From assembly GCF_026340975.1 (NCBI RefSeq), contig NZ_JAPEOS010000004.1, forward strand, positions 1 to 64,000: DNA of 64,000 bases. Reading direction: 5' to 3'. A program made the translations under genes and the position numbers. The notes under the pieces were generated by a model, which ran no database searches, had not been told where the DNA came from, and worked only from the letters and a program-made list of their open reading frames with translations. Source of the DNA: Streptomyces sp. NBC_01214. Its GTDB lineage: Bacteria; Actinomycetota; Actinomycetes; Streptomycetales; Streptomycetaceae. Positions within the stretch are counted from its first letter, which is position 1. Every line of letters begins with the position of its first letter. Shown piece after piece: positions 8,823-17,376 of the stretch.

Positions 8823-10787
8823 GTGCAGATCCGGTCGATCATCCTCTACAGCAAGAGCGGCGAGAAGCGCGTCCTGGACTTCCGGCTCGGCGAGCTCAAC
8901 ATCGTCACCGGCACCTCACAGACAGGCAAGAGCGCACTCCTCGACATCGTCGACTACTGCCTCGGCAGAGACAAAGCCACGCTCCCGATCAGCCCGATCT
9001 TCAGCACGGTCGCCTGGTACGCGGTGATTCTGCAGCTGCCCGACACCCGGATCCTCGCCGCACGGCCGGCACCCCGCCCCGGCGCCAAGTCCGTCACCAA
9101 CGCCATGCTCGAAGTCGGCAACGACCTCGGAATCCCCGAACTGTCAGACCTTCGCATCAACACCGACTCCGCACAGCTGCGCCAGCAAATCGGACGCCGC
9201 ATCGGTATCGGCGACACCCGCAGCGAACCGGCGCCGGGAACCCTGCTGTCCCCACTCAGCGCCAACCTCGGCCATGCCGTCCTGCTCTGCCTGCAGAACC
9301 AGGACGAAGTCGCGTCCAAACGGAGTCTCTTCCACCGTCAGAACGAGAGCGGCATACCGGAGAGCCTCAAGGCCACGATCCCCTATTTCCTCGGGGCGGT
9401 CCCCGAAGACCAGGCCGCACTCCAGCAGCAGCTTCTCCAAGCCAAACGAGCCCTGCGTCGCACCGAGAACGACTTCAAGGCCGCCCAGGAGGCAAACCAA
9501 GGCGTGGAATCCCGCCTGCAGTCCCTCCTCGCTGAAGCCCGCGTCCACGGGCTCCTCGCCGATGACAGCATCGGCAGCTCGGACAGGGCCGCGGTCATCG
9601 AGGCACTCCAGCAGGCCTCCTCCTTCCGGCCCACCCCGCTCGACGCAGACGAGGAGCAGCGTCGCCAAGAGCTCCTCCTCACCGAAGAATCCGCAGCCCT
9701 GCGTCGGCAGCTGCGCTCCCTCGCAGAAGAGCGCCAGCTCCTGAACGACCTGGAGACCCAGGCGGCCGGCTACAGCGGAGCGGTCGCCCGTGGCATGTCC
9801 CGCCTGTCCGCCCTCAACCTTGTGCCCGACGGCTTCCCCGGAGAGCACAGCTGCCCCCTGTGTGGCAACGAACTGGCCGAGCCCGACCCCACCGTCGCCG
9901 ACATGCACACCACGCTCACAGACCTCCGAGGCCAGCTCGACAGTGTGCAGACCGTCCAGCCGCGCCGCGAGCAGGCCCTGCGTGAGATCGAGCTGCACGC
10001 GACCCGCCTACGCGAACAGCTCCGCGGCATCGAAGGCGCCCTCAGCATCATCGCCGAGCAGCGCTCCCAGCAGGCAGGGCTTCTAGGACAGGCCGAATCC
10101 CAGGCCTACACCCGCGGCAGGATCAGCGCCGTCCTGAGTCAGATCAACACCACGACCGACGGCGGACACCTCCAGCGTCTGGAGTCGGACGTCGCCGTCG
10201 CCCAGCAGCTCGTCCAAGGTCTCGAAGAACAGCTCGACACCGAAACCATCGACGACAAGCTCACCCATGGCCTCAGCTACATCAGCGGCAAAATGACCAG
10301 CCACGCCCGAGCCCTGAAACTCGAACACGGCGACCGTTTGGTCCGCCTCGACATCAAGAAGCTCACTGTGGTCGCCGACACCCTTGAGGGCGTCACCGAA
10401 CTGCTCCGCATCGGCAGCGGCAAGAACCACGTCGGCTACCACCTGGTCGCTCACCTCGCGCTCCACCAGTACTTCGTCGCGAACAGCCGGCCGGTACCCC
10501 GTTTCCTCATGCTCGACCAGCCGACCCAGCCGTACTACCCCTCCGACATGGCCAAACAGCGGGGACGGCTGGAAGACCTCGCCCTGGACGAGGACCGCAC
10601 AACCGTGACCCGCCTCTTCAAGCTCATGCACCAGGTCGTCAACGAACTGGCGCCCGACTTCCAGATGATCGTCAGCGACCACGCCGACCTGCCCCATGAC
10701 TGGTACCAGGCATCCGTCCGCTACAACTGGCGCAACGGCGAAAAACTGATCCCCCCGACCTGGCTCGAAGAGCAGCCCACCCCGTAA
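8823..10787 (+). CDS. ABC-3C ATPase (DUF3732-type, SMC/Rad50-like)
   Basis: A 654-residue ABC-type ATPase with an antiparallel coiled-coil insert. The N-terminus carries Walker A in GTSQTGKSALLDIVDYCLG (about residues 30-48). A zinc-hook-like CPLCGNEL lies in the middle of the coiled coil, as in Rad50. The C-terminal lobe has GSGKNHVGYHLVAHLALHQ and a Walker-B region RFLMLDQPTQPYYP, typical of DUF3732 proteins (Asp-Gln where classical ABC proteins have Asp-Glu). It starts at GTG four bases after the middle component. The family is the ATP-driven sensor of ABC-3C conflict systems. All recognisable ATPase motifs are intact. Confidence 0.8.
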   Translation: MQIRSIILYSKSGEKRVLDFRLGELNIVTGTSQTGKSALLDIVDYCLGRDKATLPISPIFSTVAWYAVILQLPDTRILAARPAPRPGAKSVTNAMLEVGNDLGIPELSDLRINTDSAQLRQQIGRRIGIGDTRSEPAPGTLLSPLSANLGHAVLLCLQNQDEVASKRSLFHRQNESGIPESLKATIPYFLGAVPEDQAALQQQLLQAKRALRRTENDFKAAQEANQGVESRLQSLLAEARVHGLLADDSIGSSDRAAVIEALQQASSFRPTPLDADEEQRRQELLLTEESAALRRQLRSLAEERQLLNDLETQAAGYSGAVARGMSRLSALNLVPDGFPGEHSCPLCGNELAEPDPTVADMHTTLTDLRGQLDSVQTVQPRREQALREIELHATRLREQLRGIEGALSIIAEQRSQQAGLLGQAESQAYTRGRISAVLSQINTTTDGGHLQRLESDVAVAQQLVQGLEEQLDTETIDDKLTHGLSYISGKMTSHARALKLEHGDRLVRLDIKKLTVVADTLEGVTELLRIGSGKNHVGYHLVAHLALHQYFVANSRPVPRFLMLDQPTQPYYPSDMAKQRGRLEDLALDEDRTTVTRLFKLMHQVVNELAPDFQMIVSDHADLPHDWYQASVRYNWRNGEKLIPPTWLEEQPTP

Positions 10788-10848
10788 CCGGAATCGCCTT
10801 TCGTGCCCTAGTAGGTCTACACAGGCCAGAGGCTGTTGCGGGCGGCCA

Positions 10849-11284
10849 CTACAGGGGCTGATCGCCGATCGTGTCCCAGTCCAGCGGGTACTCGGCAGCG
10901 CCCCGCCATCCACACGCGCACACGGCCCGGACGGCCTCAGCGCGGGGGCGGCGACCGGCCGTCGTAGGCCGTCTAGTGCTTGGTCGACGGCACGTTCGGA
11001 CCGCTCCCGACATCGAAGTACACCGGACCCGGCTCGCCACCGCCGACGAGGACACCCACCGCGCCCGCGTGCGCGTCCCCGAACTCCACCGTCCACCAGT
11101 CCCCCTCCACCAGCACACCACCCTCACACGCGTCCCGGCCGACAGGCCCGCCGGATCCCGCCCGCGACCCTGCCCCCGCCCACTCCTGGGCGGCCACAAA
11201 CAACACCTGTCGTTGGACGCCTAGCCCCGAACGAGCGACATATTCGAAAGCAATGACACGTCCAGACAAGGTTAAATCCAACAC
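10849..11284 (-). pseudogene. Decayed gene remnant
   Basis: Two overlapping frames on this strand each look like part of one small protein. One carries EGDWWTVEFGDAHAG and GPVYFDVGSGPNVPS; the other, continuing after a shift near 10978, carries AVCACGWRGAAEYPLDWDTI and ends at 10849. Neither frame is a good gene alone, and no ribosome site is obvious. I read it as a frameshifted remnant on the non-coding side of tap; chance coding is possible. Confidence 0.3.
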
Positions 11285-11310
11285 ATCGAGAAGGCTAAAT
11301 CTGCTAGGTT
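11268..11310 (+). promoter_or_regulatory. Direct repeats and candidate promoter before tap
   Basis: AAGGTTAAATC (11268-11278) and AAGGCTAAATC (11291-11301) are 11-bp direct repeats, one mismatch, starting 23 bp apart (about two helical turns). A TAGGTT (11305-11310) just after the second could be a -10 box. The AT-rich repeats stand out from the GC-rich surroundings and may be an operator for the tap-tpg operon. Confidence 0.4.
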
Positions 11311-11328
11311 CGGGGTGGAGGTGAAGTC

Positions 11329-13428
11329 ATGCCGAGTCAGGAAGAGCTGTTCGATGCGGTGGACGCGCTGCTGGAGGGCGAGCCGCAATTGCCCTCTCCG
11401 GCGGAACGGGCGCGACTGCGTGAGGCCGCGGGTGTCACGCAGGCCCGGCTCGCGGCCGCGTTGAAGTCGACGGCGCAGACGGTGAAGAACTGGGAGAACG
11501 GCCGCTCCGAACCGCGCCCGCCGCGGCTCCAGGCATACCTGCGACTGCTTGACGGCTGGGCGGCGAAGTACCCCGCACCGACCGCACTCGCGCCTGCACC
11601 CGTGCCGGTCACGAAGACCTCCACCGGCCGCGTGGAGCAGCCCGCCGAGCCCCCGCCGGCCCCCGCCCCCGTACCGGTCCCAGACGTGGGTCCGGCCACG
11701 GTGACCGCCGCATGCCCGGCGACATCGTCGCGCCGTCCGGTGCGGAAGGCCGCCGTAGCGGGCGCCGCCGATCCGCGTTTCCCGCACGGCCCGTTGGCAG
11801 TGCTCGACGGCGACGGGACCGCGTACGGCGTGGACGGCATCGTGCTCGACTGCCCCGCCACCACCGTGGCGCAGCTGGTCGAGTGGACACTGGCCGAGTC
11901 GGGACTCGGCGCGGTGCGGCTGAACCGTGCCGGGAAGGATGCCGATCCCCTGGTCGTGCTGACCGCGGCCGCCGCGGTGAAGCTCGGGCTTCCGGAGCGT
12001 CTGGAAGGCCACGAGGAACGCCGTTCCCTGCGCCTGGCGGAGGACCACCCCGTCGTCAAGCAGATCACCAGGGCGAAGTGGAAGCTGACCAAGCGCGGCT
12101 TCGGCCCCTGGGCGCGCGTCTACCGGCCGGCGAAGGCCGGGCAGCGGCAGTGCGTGCAGCTCGCGGTCCTGTCGTGGGACGCGCTCGACTCCCGGTCCTG
12201 GCCGGGCGTCGCCGGGATGGAGCCGGCCGAGATCGCCCGCGTGCTGGGCACGTACGCACGGCGGGTCATCACCCCGCGCGGCAGCACGGCCATCTCCGGG
12301 CTGGAGCTGATGACCGCGCTCCGGCCGCCCACCCGGGCCGTGAAGAGCGAGAGCACCGGCGAGTGGGAGTCCGCCTACAACCCGGGCTCGCTCGGCACCG
12401 AGCCGATGGATCCCGCTCCCCCTGAGGCGCCCCAGGAGCATCCGGTCGCGCAGGGCTGGACCGGCGGGTTCATCGACGAGGAAGCGTTCCAGTGGGTGCG
12501 GCCCGTGGACCTGCTCACGGACGAGGAGTGCCTGCTCCCGTACGCGGTCGGCCTGGACATGAACACCGCATTCCTCGCCGCCTCCGCGCGCCTGGTCGTC
12601 GGCCTGTCCGCACCCGACCACTTCCACCGCCCGAAGTTCAACAAGAAGATCCCCGGTTCCTGGCTCGTCGACCTCTCCGGCATCGAACTGGACCCGCGCC
12701 TGCCCTCGCCGTTCACACCGACCGGCGTACGGCCCGACGGTCCGGCCTGGTACCAGACCCACACCGTCGCCTACGCCCAGGAACTCGGCTACGACATCGC
12801 ACCGATCGAAGCCTTCCTGCGCAGGGAGACAGGTGCGTACCTGGACCCGTGGCACGACCGCCTGAAGACCGCCTACGCCGACACCCTCGCCGACCTCGGC
12901 GTCACCCCCGATCTGGACGACCGGCAGTTCCTCGCCGCGATGGAACACCACAAGAAGGTGGATCCCGCGATGGCGGCCGTCCTCGCAGCGATCAAGGCCA
13001 CCGTCAAGGGCGGCATCGGCAAGCTCCGCGAGCGACCGCAGGGCCGCCACTACCGCGACGGGGAACGCTGGCCCGCCCTGGAGCGGCCGACCTGGCGGCC
13101 CGACATCAGGGCCGCGGTCATCTCCAAAGCCCGGGTCAACATGCACCGCAAGATGGCCAACACCGCGAAGGCCACCGGCCAGTACCCGCTCGGCGTGCTC
13201 TCCGACTGCGTCGTCTATGCCTCCCCCGGACCGAGCCCGCTCGACTTCCTCCCCTACACCACCTCCGGCAAGGCCCTTCCGGGCGCCTTCCGCCTCGGGA
13301 CGACGCCGGGACTGGCGAAGGTCGAGGGTGTCCAGGAGATGGCGTGGGCCGTCGACCTGATGGAGAAGGGGCTGAATCCGGCTCGGCACATCAAGGGCGG
13401 CGACGCCGTCACCGACGAAGGAGAGTGA
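11329..13428 (+). CDS. tap: Telomere-associated protein Tap
   Basis: A 699-residue Tap, the partner that brings terminal protein Tpg to the 3' overhang at linear Streptomyces ends; published work credits Tap with adding the first nucleotides to Tpg. Residues 31-58 form an XRE-like helix-turn-helix (EAAGVTQARLAAALK). The C-terminal half has a degenerate family-B DNA-polymerase-like palm: motif A-like GLDMNTAF (Asp about 410), motif B-like KATVKGGIGKL (about 556-566) and motif C-like LSDCVVYA (Asp about 626). A good ribosome site (GGAGGTGAAG) precedes ATG 11329. tpg follows six bases after the stop with its own GGAG, as in the archetypal tap-tpg operon. Length is close to the usual 720-740. Confidence 0.92.
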   Translation: MPSQEELFDAVDALLEGEPQLPSPAERARLREAAGVTQARLAAALKSTAQTVKNWENGRSEPRPPRLQAYLRLLDGWAAKYPAPTALAPAPVPVTKTSTGRVEQPAEPPPAPAPVPVPDVGPATVTAACPATSSRRPVRKAAVAGAADPRFPHGPLAVLDGDGTAYGVDGIVLDCPATTVAQLVEWTLAESGLGAVRLNRAGKDADPLVVLTAAAAVKLGLPERLEGHEERRSLRLAEDHPVVKQITRAKWKLTKRGFGPWARVYRPAKAGQRQCVQLAVLSWDALDSRSWPGVAGMEPAEIARVLGTYARRVITPRGSTAISGLELMTALRPPTRAVKSESTGEWESAYNPGSLGTEPMDPAPPEAPQEHPVAQGWTGGFIDEEAFQWVRPVDLLTDEECLLPYAVGLDMNTAFLAASARLVVGLSAPDHFHRPKFNKKIPGSWLVDLSGIELDPRLPSPFTPTGVRPDGPAWYQTHTVAYAQELGYDIAPIEAFLRRETGAYLDPWHDRLKTAYADTLADLGVTPDLDDRQFLAAMEHHKKVDPAMAAVLAAIKATVKGGIGKLRERPQGRHYRDGERWPALERPTWRPDIRAAVISKARVNMHRKMANTAKATGQYPLGVLSDCVVYASPGPSPLDFLPYTTSGKALPGAFRLGTTPGLAKVEGVQEMAWAVDLMEKGLNPARHIKGGDAVTDEGE

Positions 13429-13434
13429 CGGGCT

Positions 13435-13989
13435 GTGGGGGACATCGACGACGCCCTGGAACGCGCCGACCGCGAGGCCTTCACACGGGAACCGCCCAAA
13501 ACGCTGAAGGGCCGCATCAACTTCCTCATGGGCAAGCTGAAGACGACTAAGGCCGTCGCGCGGGAGCTGGGCGTGAGCCAGCGGTCGGTGGAGCGCTACC
13601 GCACCGGCGAGCGCAAGACCCCGCCCAAGACGATCACGGACCGCATCGACACGGCTGTGCGCTCCCGGTGGCAGCCGGTCGTGCGCAACCGGCGGCGCAA
13701 GCAGGCCGCCGTCAGCACCGGGATCACTGTCGAGACCCGCGCGCGGTTCGGCTACACCGCACCCATCGGCACCACCGACGACGGCCGCATGCGCCGCCTC
13801 ACTGTCCACCTCCCGCCCGCCTACGCGCAGCGGCTCTTCGACGCCCAGCAGCACGGCGCCGCCGATCCGGAACTGCGTGCGATCGTCGCCGAAGGCCTCC
13901 AAGACGTCTACTTCAAGGACGGCGGAACCCGCGCCGACCAGCTCGAAGTCGAATTCACCGACATCGACTACATCGACGTGTCGTTCTGA
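13435..13989 (+). CDS. tpg: Telomere terminal protein Tpg
   Basis: A 184-residue terminal protein, the size and pattern of archetypal Tpg. It becomes covalently bound to the 5' ends and primes end patching. It has an N-terminal HTH (KAVARELGVSQRSVERYRTG, about 39-58), a basic linker (RNRRRKQ), and the conserved core RARFGYTAPIGTTDDGR and LPPAYAQRLFDAQ. By direct counting, Thr114 is in the IGTT motif, matching the Thr114 reported as the nucleotide-linking residue in characterised Tpg. The acidic C-terminus EFTDIDYIDVSF is also conserved. Start GTG 13435 with AAGGAG upstream, directly downstream of tap. Confidence 0.93.
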   Translation: MGDIDDALERADREAFTREPPKTLKGRINFLMGKLKTTKAVARELGVSQRSVERYRTGERKTPPKTITDRIDTAVRSRWQPVVRNRRRKQAAVSTGITVETRARFGYTAPIGTTDDGRMRRLTVHLPPAYAQRLFDAQQHGAADPELRAIVAEGLQDVYFKDGGTRADQLEVEFTDIDYIDVSF

Positions 13990-14168
13990 GAGGAAGGGGT
14001 GGCCGGCGCACTTGTAAGCCGGGGCCGCCGTGGCGGTGGGGGCGGCCGGCGCCGCCACCGCCACCACGGCCATCGCCGCGCGCTTGATGCGCCCCGAAGC
14101 GCGCCGCGCACGGCTGCCCTCCTTGACGCCGTCTCTACGTGACCGCGGCCCTGCCGGAACCTGCCCGT

Positions 14169-14645
14169 TCAAGCAGCTTGGGCAGCGGCTGAGCCGAAGA
14201 CGTCGTCGAAGGGGTGGGCGCGGTGTGTGCTGACGAGGTGGTAGGCGCCGCTTGAGTGGCGCAGGGCGTGGTCGGTGTAGTGGAGGACTTCGGCGGGGGT
14301 GAGGACTTTGAGGTCGCCGAAGACGTAGTAGAGCGGGGTGGGGGCATGGATGGCGGTGAAGTGGAGGCCGGCGTTGATGGTCGTGGCACTGATCGAGTAG
14401 CGGCTCGTGTCGGTGCTGGGCATGCGGTCTTTCGCGTCGATGGTGACGACGTCGGCACCGCGGGCGGCAATCAGGTCGGGGAACTGCCTCAGGGCGGAGC
14501 GGGTACAGCGCAGGGCTTCGCGGACAGCATGGGGGTAGGTGCCCTGTCCGCAGGGGTGGACGGTCCAGCCTCTGGCGCGCAAGGCGGCGGCGACTCGCTG
14601 TTCGTGCAGGTCCCCGACAGCCTTGCGGTGCTGCCACTGCGTCAC
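14169..14645 (-). CDS. Small PD-(D/E)xK nuclease-like protein, copy 1
   Basis: GTG 14645 (GGGGGA upstream) gives about 158 residues. It starts TQWQHRKAVGDLHEQRVAAA and has the nuclease-like core FPDLIAARGADVVTIDAKDRM, i.e. PD ... DxK, as in Holliday-junction-resolvase and restriction-type folds. The C-terminal half has PLYYVFGDLKVLTPAEVL and ends HPFDDVFGSAAAQAA. A clear homologue lies at 53124-53609. Convergent with tpg and divergent from the zinc-ribbon gene. The nuclease fold is inferred from the motif; a role in plasmid or telomere processing is possible because such genes sit near tap-tpg here. Confidence 0.65.
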   Translation of the reverse strand: MTQWQHRKAVGDLHEQRVAAALRARGWTVHPCGQGTYPHAVREALRCTRSALRQFPDLIAARGADVVTIDAKDRMPSTDTSRYSISATTINAGLHFTAIHAPTPLYYVFGDLKVLTPAEVLHYTDHALRHSSGAYHLVSTHRAHPFDDVFGSAAAQAA

Positions 14646-14718
14646 GGTGGTTCCCCCTTCGACGAGTTCTGCATGCGTGATACGAACTGCCTTCTTTTCG
14701 TATTCCCTCATCTCTGGC

Positions 14719-14732
14719 TATGATGCCGCACA
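14719..14732 (+). promoter_or_regulatory. Candidate leaderless promoter
   Basis: TATGAT at 14719-14724 is a near-consensus -10 box, and the A of ATG 14732 is eight bases after it, so a transcript could begin at the start codon. There is no ribosome site before either ATG. A good -35 box is not seen. Confidence 0.4.
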
Positions 14733-15610
14733 TGGAGGCATACGTTGACCCACGCTTTCGTCCCACGCTGTGGCCCGGAACACCCGTTCCCGCACCGCAG
14801 TTGAGCCCCCTCACCGACGCGCGGGCAGAGGGCGAGTGGATCGTCTGGAGCCCCCGGCTCCGCTCCCCCGGCGATGGCACGGTGTCGCTGCCCGAGGACT
14901 TCTACCTGCGCGAATTCATGGAGCTCGACCCCGCCGACCTCGAGGCGGTCGCCGCCATGATGCGCGCCTACGGGCATCTGGGAGGCCGCGTCGGGTCGTT
15001 GAGCCTCGACGTCGAGGAACACGATCACTTCACCGCGCTGGCGGACAGCCTCCACCCCGAGCGCGGCCCGTTCGCCCTTCACGGCGAGCTGGCGACGCTG
15101 TTCGTCTCCGAGGCTCAGGACGCCATCGCCACCTGGCTGGCTCTGCGTCACGAGGGCGGACTGGACGCACTCGTCGAAGCCGAGGCCACCGAAGAAGAGC
15201 TCGCCCGGTGGCAGGCCGCCAACAGCGACAAGGCGGAGACGTGGCCGCGCGACCTCAACCACATGCGCGAGGAGCTGCTGGCGCTGAAGGTCAGCGACCT
15301 GGCCAGCACCCTCAACGCGGCTCTGGAGCCCTTCAGTATCGGCATCGGCGGCCTCGAAGACCGCTACCCCACACTCCTCGCCGTGGCGTTCCTCCAGCTC
15401 TACAACCACCTCGCCGAGAACGCCACCATCCGCGAATGCGCCAACGAGAACTGCCGGCGGCCCTTCGTCCGGCAGCGCGGCCGTGCCGAGTACGGACAGA
15501 ACCGCACCACCGGCGTCAAGTACTGCACACGCGAATGCGCCCGCGCCCAAGCCCAGCGCGAACACCGGCGCCGCCGGAAACTGCAGCCCGCCCCAGACCA
15601 GCCCAGCTGA
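14732..15610 (+). CDS. Zinc-ribbon protein of unknown function
   Basis: A 292-residue protein if translation begins at ATG 14732 (an in-frame ATG at 14720 is the alternative). Most of it is helical and acidic. The C-terminus has a CxxxxC...CxxxC zinc-binding element: CANENCRRPFVRQRG ... KYCTRECARAQAQ, followed by an Arg-rich tail (REHRRRRK). Such C-terminal treble-clef-like elements occur in many actinobacterial proteins (CGNR-like), suggesting nucleic-acid binding. It has no recognised catalytic motif. It is divergent from the nuclease gene. Confidence 0.65.
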   Translation: MEAYVDPRFRPTLWPGTPVPAPQLSPLTDARAEGEWIVWSPRLRSPGDGTVSLPEDFYLREFMELDPADLEAVAAMMRAYGHLGGRVGSLSLDVEEHDHFTALADSLHPERGPFALHGELATLFVSEAQDAIATWLALRHEGGLDALVEAEATEEELARWQAANSDKAETWPRDLNHMREELLALKVSDLASTLNAALEPFSIGIGGLEDRYPTLLAVAFLQLYNHLAENATIRECANENCRRPFVRQRGRAEYGQNRTTGVKYCTRECARAQAQREHRRRRKLQPAPDQPS

Positions 15611-15863
15611 CATGTGCGAGATCCGGGCCGAGCCGCTGCACTGGCCCCGCCCCGAGTGTCACCACCGACCGCCGACCCAGGGGCCGCCTCCTCCGGTCCC
15701 GGCCGTATCAGAAGAGGACATGGCGGGCCCCTCGTGAGCGCGTCGCGAGGTCTTCGCGTCACGCCTGTGGCAGCTTTCGTTGGACACCTGCGAAGCCCCG
15801 ACACCCCAGTGCCAGGAGCAGGCTGTTCCGGCTGATGGCCTGTGTTCGCGGCCGGGCGCGTCG

Positions 15864-17198
15864 TCAGGCAGCGGCAAGGGCCAGGAGTTCCGGGACACCG
15901 GCCGCGGTGCGGTAGGGCCGGAATTCGGGCACGAGTTCTTGGACGAGTCGTTCGCAGCGCGGGGCACCGATTCGGCGGGAGAGCCCGAGGGCCTCTCCGG
16001 CGGCGTGGGCTGCCAGTTCAGGTTGCTTGAGCTTCAGGTGGCTGGCCGCCTGGTAGGCAAGGAAGATGCCTCGGGTCTTGTCACGGGCAGCCGGCAGGAG
16101 AACTTGGCCTTCTCCGATGAGTTGGTGAGCGCGGGCGGCGTCGCCGAGGTCGAGGAGGGCCTGGCCGGAGTCGACCGCGAGGTCGGCTTCGGACATCCAC
16201 GCGCACCATGCTGGCAGAGGCCGGCCGGACGATGCTCCGAGGTGGTGCTCAGCTGCCGCCAGGGCGCGCAGGGCGGGCTGCTTCTCCTGCTGGGCAGCGA
16301 GGGTGCGGGCGAGGCGGAGGTGGAGGAGGGACCGGGCAGCGGGGTGCTGGGTGCGTTTGAGCGCGTGCTGGAGGATTCCGGCGGCGGTGGCGTGGTCCTT
16401 GCGCCATGCGGCCTGATACGCGAGGTCACCGAGCATGGCGGCGCCGAGGTCGGGGTCGTCGGTGGCGTGGGCGCTGTGGAGTCCGGCGATCCAGAGTTTG
16501 CTGGCGGCGGCGTGGTGGCCGTGGTCGAAGCGGTGCCAGGCGACGGTCTGGGCGAGGGTCGCGGCCAGAGTGTGGAGGCGCAGGCCGGTGGTGCGGTCGT
16601 AGCGACTGTGGGCGATCAGTTCTGTGACGGTGACGAGGTGGGCATCCAACAGGGCTGATACGTGTTGGCGTTGTTCGGTGACCAGGCTGTTGAGCTGCCG
16701 GCTGGTGTTCTCCAGCAGGGTGACCGTGTCCTGGCCGACTAGTCTGCCGCCCTCCGACTGCGCGGCGAGCGCGATCCCTCCGCTGGTGGCCCAGGCGGCG
16801 GCCAGGGTGGTGAGGGCGGTGCCGGAGATGGTGAGGAAGGTGCGGCGTTCCAGGCGTTCCATGGCTGTGTTGAGGGCCTCTCGCAGGGCTGTGACGGTGC
16901 TGGACGGGCCGAGGGGGACGACGCCTCCGTCGCTTCCGGGCAGCCAGTTCGGCCAGTTGTCGGGGTCGACCAGCTCGACGGGCAGCCCCAGCGCTTCCGC
17001 GATGTAGACCTGCGTTTCGGCTTCTGGGGTGACCGCCAGGACCTCCCATTTGCGTACCCGGTGCTTGTCTGTGCCCGAGCGCAGGCCTCGCCGCTGCGCC
17101 GCCGCGCCGATGAGGTTCGCCAAGTCGACCCGGGTCAGATTCTTGAGCGCGCGCCGGTAGGCCAGCGGATGCGAGTGCTCGGTCACGTAGTCAGTCAA
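15864..17198 (-). CDS. TPR-containing XRE-type regulator, divergent from the radical SAM operon
   Basis: About 444 residues. The true start is probably TTG 17198 or GTG 17186 (LTDYVTEHSHPLAYRRAL); the longer upstream frame has no coding character. The N-terminus has an HTH-like part (LTRVDLANLIGAAAQ ... KHRVRKWE) followed by EAETQVYIAEALGLP. Then comes RRTFLTISGTALTTLAAAWA, the hydrophobic stretch common in streptomycete XRE-TPR regulators. The rest is a helical repeat domain (AASKLWIAGLHSAHATDDP, HATAAGILQHALKRT, AHQLIGEGQVLLPAAR). Proteins of this build often control neighbouring biosynthetic genes. The 180-bp gap to the seven-gene operon would hold both promoters. Confidence 0.75.
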   Translation of the reverse strand: MTDYVTEHSHPLAYRRALKNLTRVDLANLIGAAAQRRGLRSGTDKHRVRKWEVLAVTPEAETQVYIAEALGLPVELVDPDNWPNWLPGSDGGVVPLGPSSTVTALREALNTAMERLERRTFLTISGTALTTLAAAWATSGGIALAAQSEGGRLVGQDTVTLLENTSRQLNSLVTEQRQHVSALLDAHLVTVTELIAHSRYDRTTGLRLHTLAATLAQTVAWHRFDHGHHAAASKLWIAGLHSAHATDDPDLGAAMLGDLAYQAAWRKDHATAAGILQHALKRTQHPAARSLLHLRLARTLAAQQEKQPALRALAAAEHHLGASSGRPLPAWCAWMSEADLAVDSGQALLDLGDAARAHQLIGEGQVLLPAARDKTRGIFLAYQAASHLKLKQPELAAHAAGEALGLSRRIGAPRCERLVQELVPEFRPYRTAAGVPELLALAAA

Positions 17199-17376
17199 GC
17201 ACTCTCTGTCTTCCGCAGGGTGTGGTTCCCGAGGCGGGACCCCCGCGGGACCCCCGCCGGACCATCGCGTTGGACGTACAGCTGACCGAAGCTCGATCTT
17301 CCGAGCGATCGGACCAGTCGGCTCGGCCGGTGCCTGGTATTGGCGCCTGTCCCCCTCGCCATTGAAGGGACATCTC

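Noticed and set aside
11272..14880. A 1202-codon open frame on the minus strand
   Set aside because: It is the antisense of tap, tpg and the nuclease region; composition is Arg/Pro/Gly-rich and no domain is seen. High GC makes long shadow frames common.
15612..15737. A 41-codon frame after the zinc-ribbon gene
   Set aside because: ATG overlaps the upstream stop region but there is no ribosome site, and the sequence is Pro-rich with no family.
17061..17376. Possible RiPP precursor peptide before the radical SAM operon
   Set aside because: The short plus-strand frame is antisense of the regulator, and no short frame with ribosome site is seen in the true gap.
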